Positions 62,615-64,000 of a DNA stretch of 64,000 bases are shown piece by piece (positions within the stretch are counted from its first letter, which is position 1; every line of letters begins with the position of its first letter). The position numbers and the translations under genes were made by a program. This stretch comes from Flavobacteriaceae bacterium (lineage in GTDB: Bacteria; Bacteroidota; Bacteroidia; Flavobacteriales; Flavobacteriaceae). Location: positions 1-64,000 of the forward strand of contig JANQMD010000003.1 of NCBI GenBank assembly GCA_028280265.1, written 5' to 3'. The notes beneath the pieces are model-generated. The model saw only the letters and a list, made by a program, of their open reading frames with translations. It was not told the DNA's origin and did no database searches.

Positions 62615-63301
62615 ATGAAAATTTTATCATCATTACGAAAGCCATATTTAGCCAGTTTTTTAGCAGGGGTAGTGCTCTTTGTTTCGTGTAAGCAAGAAGC
62701 CCTTATTGAGAGTCCTGAAATGAGTTTTCATTACGAAATATTTGAAACATATAGAGGGGCAAGATTCAAAGTTGATGTTCCAAAAAATATTTTCGATATG
62801 CCAGAAGAACAAGAAAAATATCAAAGGATTATCAATATTATTAATCAAGATTTGGGATCAGATATTTCACTCACAGAACTTGATAAAAATCGTATTCAAA
62901 GCGTTGTATTAAAAAATAGGAAAGCTATTTCTCTCGATGACCTTTTAAATAATACTGACAAAAACCTCATTGCTGAGTTTGAGAATAACCTTAGACAAGG
63001 AGATTTTGATTCAGCTCTTAAAAAATTTGAGCAAAACGTACTTGCGCTCAAGGTCGATGAAGTTGATTTTGAGCGATATAATGAATTTGCCAACATTATT
63101 CGTTTGGTAGAGAGTCAAGAGCCAGGATTTTTTACAAAAGGACTGTTTTCACGAGACCCGTGTGGAGATGCGATTTTATCATATACCCTTGCGACTCTAG
63201 CCTTAGGTTCTTGTGGATTTGTGCCAATTCTTTGCTACATAGCCATCGCAAATAAAGTAAGGACTTTTAAAAATATGATTGATGCTTGTGGAAACGCTTA
63301 A
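62615..63301 (+). CDS. Lipoprotein with Cys-containing hydrophobic tail
   Basis: 228 residues from the ATG at 62615, set by the lipoprotein signal (lipobox VVLFVSC). The body (about 30-175) is charged and helical (DMPEEQEKYQRIINIINQDL, LNNTDKNLIAEFENNLRQGD). The last 50 residues change character: DPCGDAILSYTLATLALGSC, GFVPILCYIAIANK and MIDACGNA, with four cysteines around a hydrophobic stretch. This resembles the C-terminal core of Cys-rich peptide bacteriocins, but no family is recognised. It sits in element cargo 12 bp before a membrane protein gene. Codon use is AT-rich, unlike the integrase. Confidence 0.6.
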   Translation: MKILSSLRKPYLASFLAGVVLFVSCKQEALIESPEMSFHYEIFETYRGARFKVDVPKNIFDMPEEQEKYQRIINIINQDLGSDISLTELDKNRIQSVVLKNRKAISLDDLLNNTDKNLIAEFENNLRQGDFDSALKKFEQNVLALKVDEVDFERYNEFANIIRLVESQEPGFFTKGLFSRDPCGDAILSYTLATLALGSCGFVPILCYIAIANKVRTFKNMIDACGNA

Positions 63302-63313
63302 AATTACAGAGAT

Positions 63314-63739
63314 ATGAAAAATTCCTTAAAAATTATTTTACCAATAGCGACTGGAGTTGGGATTATTGTTTCTATACGTTTTTTGATACGATCAATTCAG
63401 CAAATAGATTTGAATAATGGAGACTTTGTGAGTAGTACTGCTCTTTTTGTGTCTACACTTACTTCAATAGTGATAATGATATACACGCTTCGGCAGATTT
63501 ATCTGAAGGAAAACCAGCGGCCAAAATTGTTTTTTGCTCAATTTCCGATGATTCTGATGTTGATATACGTCACAACTGCCTTGGATGTTGTGTTATTCCA
63601 TGTTTTTTCTTTTGGAATAAGAAATGTTTCCCATATTTGGGAACATATTACGACCGTTTTATTCGCCCTTTTTTGTACCGTTTGTGTTATTGTTATGCTC
63701 AGGCAGAATAATAGATACAAACAATTAGGAGAAGAGTGA
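63314..63739 (+). CDS. Four-helix membrane protein
   Basis: 141 residues, four predicted helices (about 7-26, 41-63, 74-96, 108-130) with short loops, YTLRQIYLKENQRPKLFFAQ between helices 2 and 3, and a basic C-terminus. No family recognised. It starts 12 bp after the lipoprotein gene and so is co-transcribed. Size and shape suit an immunity or accessory protein for its neighbour, which is a guess from context. Confidence 0.6.
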   Translation: MKNSLKIILPIATGVGIIVSIRFLIRSIQQIDLNNGDFVSSTALFVSTLTSIVIMIYTLRQIYLKENQRPKLFFAQFPMILMLIYVTTALDVVLFHVFSFGIRNVSHIWEHITTVLFALFCTVCVIVMLRQNNRYKQLGEE

Positions 63740-63794
63740 TTTGTCTAGCCGTCTCATAAAAATATTTTTTGATGTACGTATCGAAAAATTGAGA

Positions 63795-63824
63795 AAGAGT
63801 TGCTTCACAAGCAGCTCTTTTTTT
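63795..63824 (+). terminator. Terminator after the cargo gene pair
   Basis: AAGAGTTGCTT-CAC-AAGCAGCTCTT (one G-U) then TTTTT; about 55 bp after the stop of the four-helix protein. Confidence 0.9.
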
Positions 63825-63851
63825 GAGTATATAATACTGAAATAGGGGGTG

Positions 63852-63925
63852 CCAGTTTGCATCTTTTCCGGGAAACATTCGTTTCTGAGAAAAGATACTC
63901 GCACTGGTCTAAGGGGCTCCCTTAG
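63852..63925 (+). ncRNA. Strongly structured non-coding region
   Basis: Nested stem-loop at 63852-63907: outer CCAGT/ACTGG, middle ATCTTTTC/GAAAAGAT, inner GAAAC-ATTC-GTTTC. It is followed directly by CTAAGGG-GCT-CCCTTAG at 63909-63925. It lies between a terminator and the promoter of a gene beyond the window. It could be a small RNA, a retron/reverse-transcriptase-type RNA or the hairpin end of an IS200/IS605-like element. Confidence 0.4.
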
Positions 63926-63968
63926 AAAACCCGTAAACGACGCGCATAAAAAGTGGTTTAATTTTTGC

Positions 63969-63976
63969 TATCTTTG
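63969..63976 (+). promoter_or_regulatory. -7 element at the right edge
   Basis: TATCTTTG, a perfect TAnnTTTG, 18 bp before an ATG at 63995 whose reading frame leaves the window after two codons. A further cargo gene therefore probably starts here. Confidence 0.5.
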
Positions 63977-64000
63977 ATCTATACTCGAAACACTATGACG

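Larger units (their letters stand above)
60920..64000. mobile_element. Left end of an integrative element in a tRNA(CAT) gene
   Basis: The tRNA 3' half at 60920-60960 forms attL; a tyrosine recombinase begins 180 bp away; base composition of the recombinase gene is visibly richer in C and G than the flanking chromosome. Cargo genes follow to the window edge, so the element continues outside. The right end should carry the repeated tRNA 3' half rebuilding a complete tRNA. Confidence 0.7.

Overview
The window is a chromosomal stretch of an AT-rich member of the Bacteroidetes, most likely a marine Flavobacteriaceae. The evidence is the type IX secretion gene porQ next to cmk, a protein ending in a T9SS sorting domain, many lipoproteins, frequent TTG starts, no clear Shine-Dalgarno sites, and repeated promoters of the Bacteroidetes type (TTG, a spacer of about 17-25 nt, then TAnnTTTG). 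I cannot name the genus from sequence alone.

Layout. 1-11.2 kb: a heptamer repeat tract and cystathionine beta-synthase; a leftward operon (small Cys-rich membrane protein, GT2 glycosyltransferase, ECF sigma, Nramp-related transporter, lipA); then a rightward ECF-sigma module of sigma factor, short anti-sigma, CnrX/Spy-like periplasmic sensor, di-haem peroxidase lipoprotein, YHYH lipoprotein, MORN-like lipoprotein and SCO1-like lipoprotein. Three copies of one promoter motif (CAAGTTTTT, N11, CATCTAAA; identical spacing) stand in front of this module's transcription units, so it reads as a self-contained, probably copper- or redox-responsive regulon. 11.2-36.6 kb: mostly housekeeping genes (murB, an aminotransferase, a PDZ aspartic protease, valS, porQ, cmk, queE, a Na+ symporter, rpsA, a SulP transporter, a glmM-like mutase, two lipid A-type acyltransferases, a rhomboid, tRNA-Gly), with several dispersed repeats, one of which lies in frame inside murB.

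36.6-57.4 kb: a beta-1,3-glucan (laminarin-type) utilisation locus. A membrane-spanning propeller/Y_Y_Y/LuxR-type regulator is followed by an eight-gene operon: a clan GH-A enzyme fused to a probable outer-membrane beta-barrel, a glucan-binding lipoprotein, a GH16 lipoprotein, a GH149-like cytoplasmic beta-1,3-glucan phosphorylase, a GH17 lipoprotein, a GH30 lipoprotein, a GPH-type transporter and a cytoplasmic GH17. A secreted T9SS protein carrying only binding modules follows. The locus has no SusC/SusD pair, and the hydrolase-barrel fusion occupies the position where one would be expected. Proposed flow: surface cleavage by GH16/GH17 and debranching by GH30, passage across the outer membrane (perhaps through the fused barrel), inner-membrane import by the GPH carrier, then cytoplasmic GH17 and phosphorolysis to glucose-1-phosphate.

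57.4-60.9 kb: an AraC regulator and metabolic or membrane genes (metallo-beta-lactamase-fold enzyme, dienelactone-hydrolase-like enzyme, bestrophin channel). 60.92 kb to the right edge: the left end of an integrated element. The 3' half of a tRNA(CAT) abuts a tyrosine recombinase of different base composition. Cargo follows: a lipoprotein with a Cys-containing hydrophobic tail, a four-helix membrane protein and, at the very edge, a strongly structured non-coding region with a promoter aimed at a gene outside the window. Start codons were moved from the longest ORF where a TTG belonged to a promoter or where a signal peptide placed the start.
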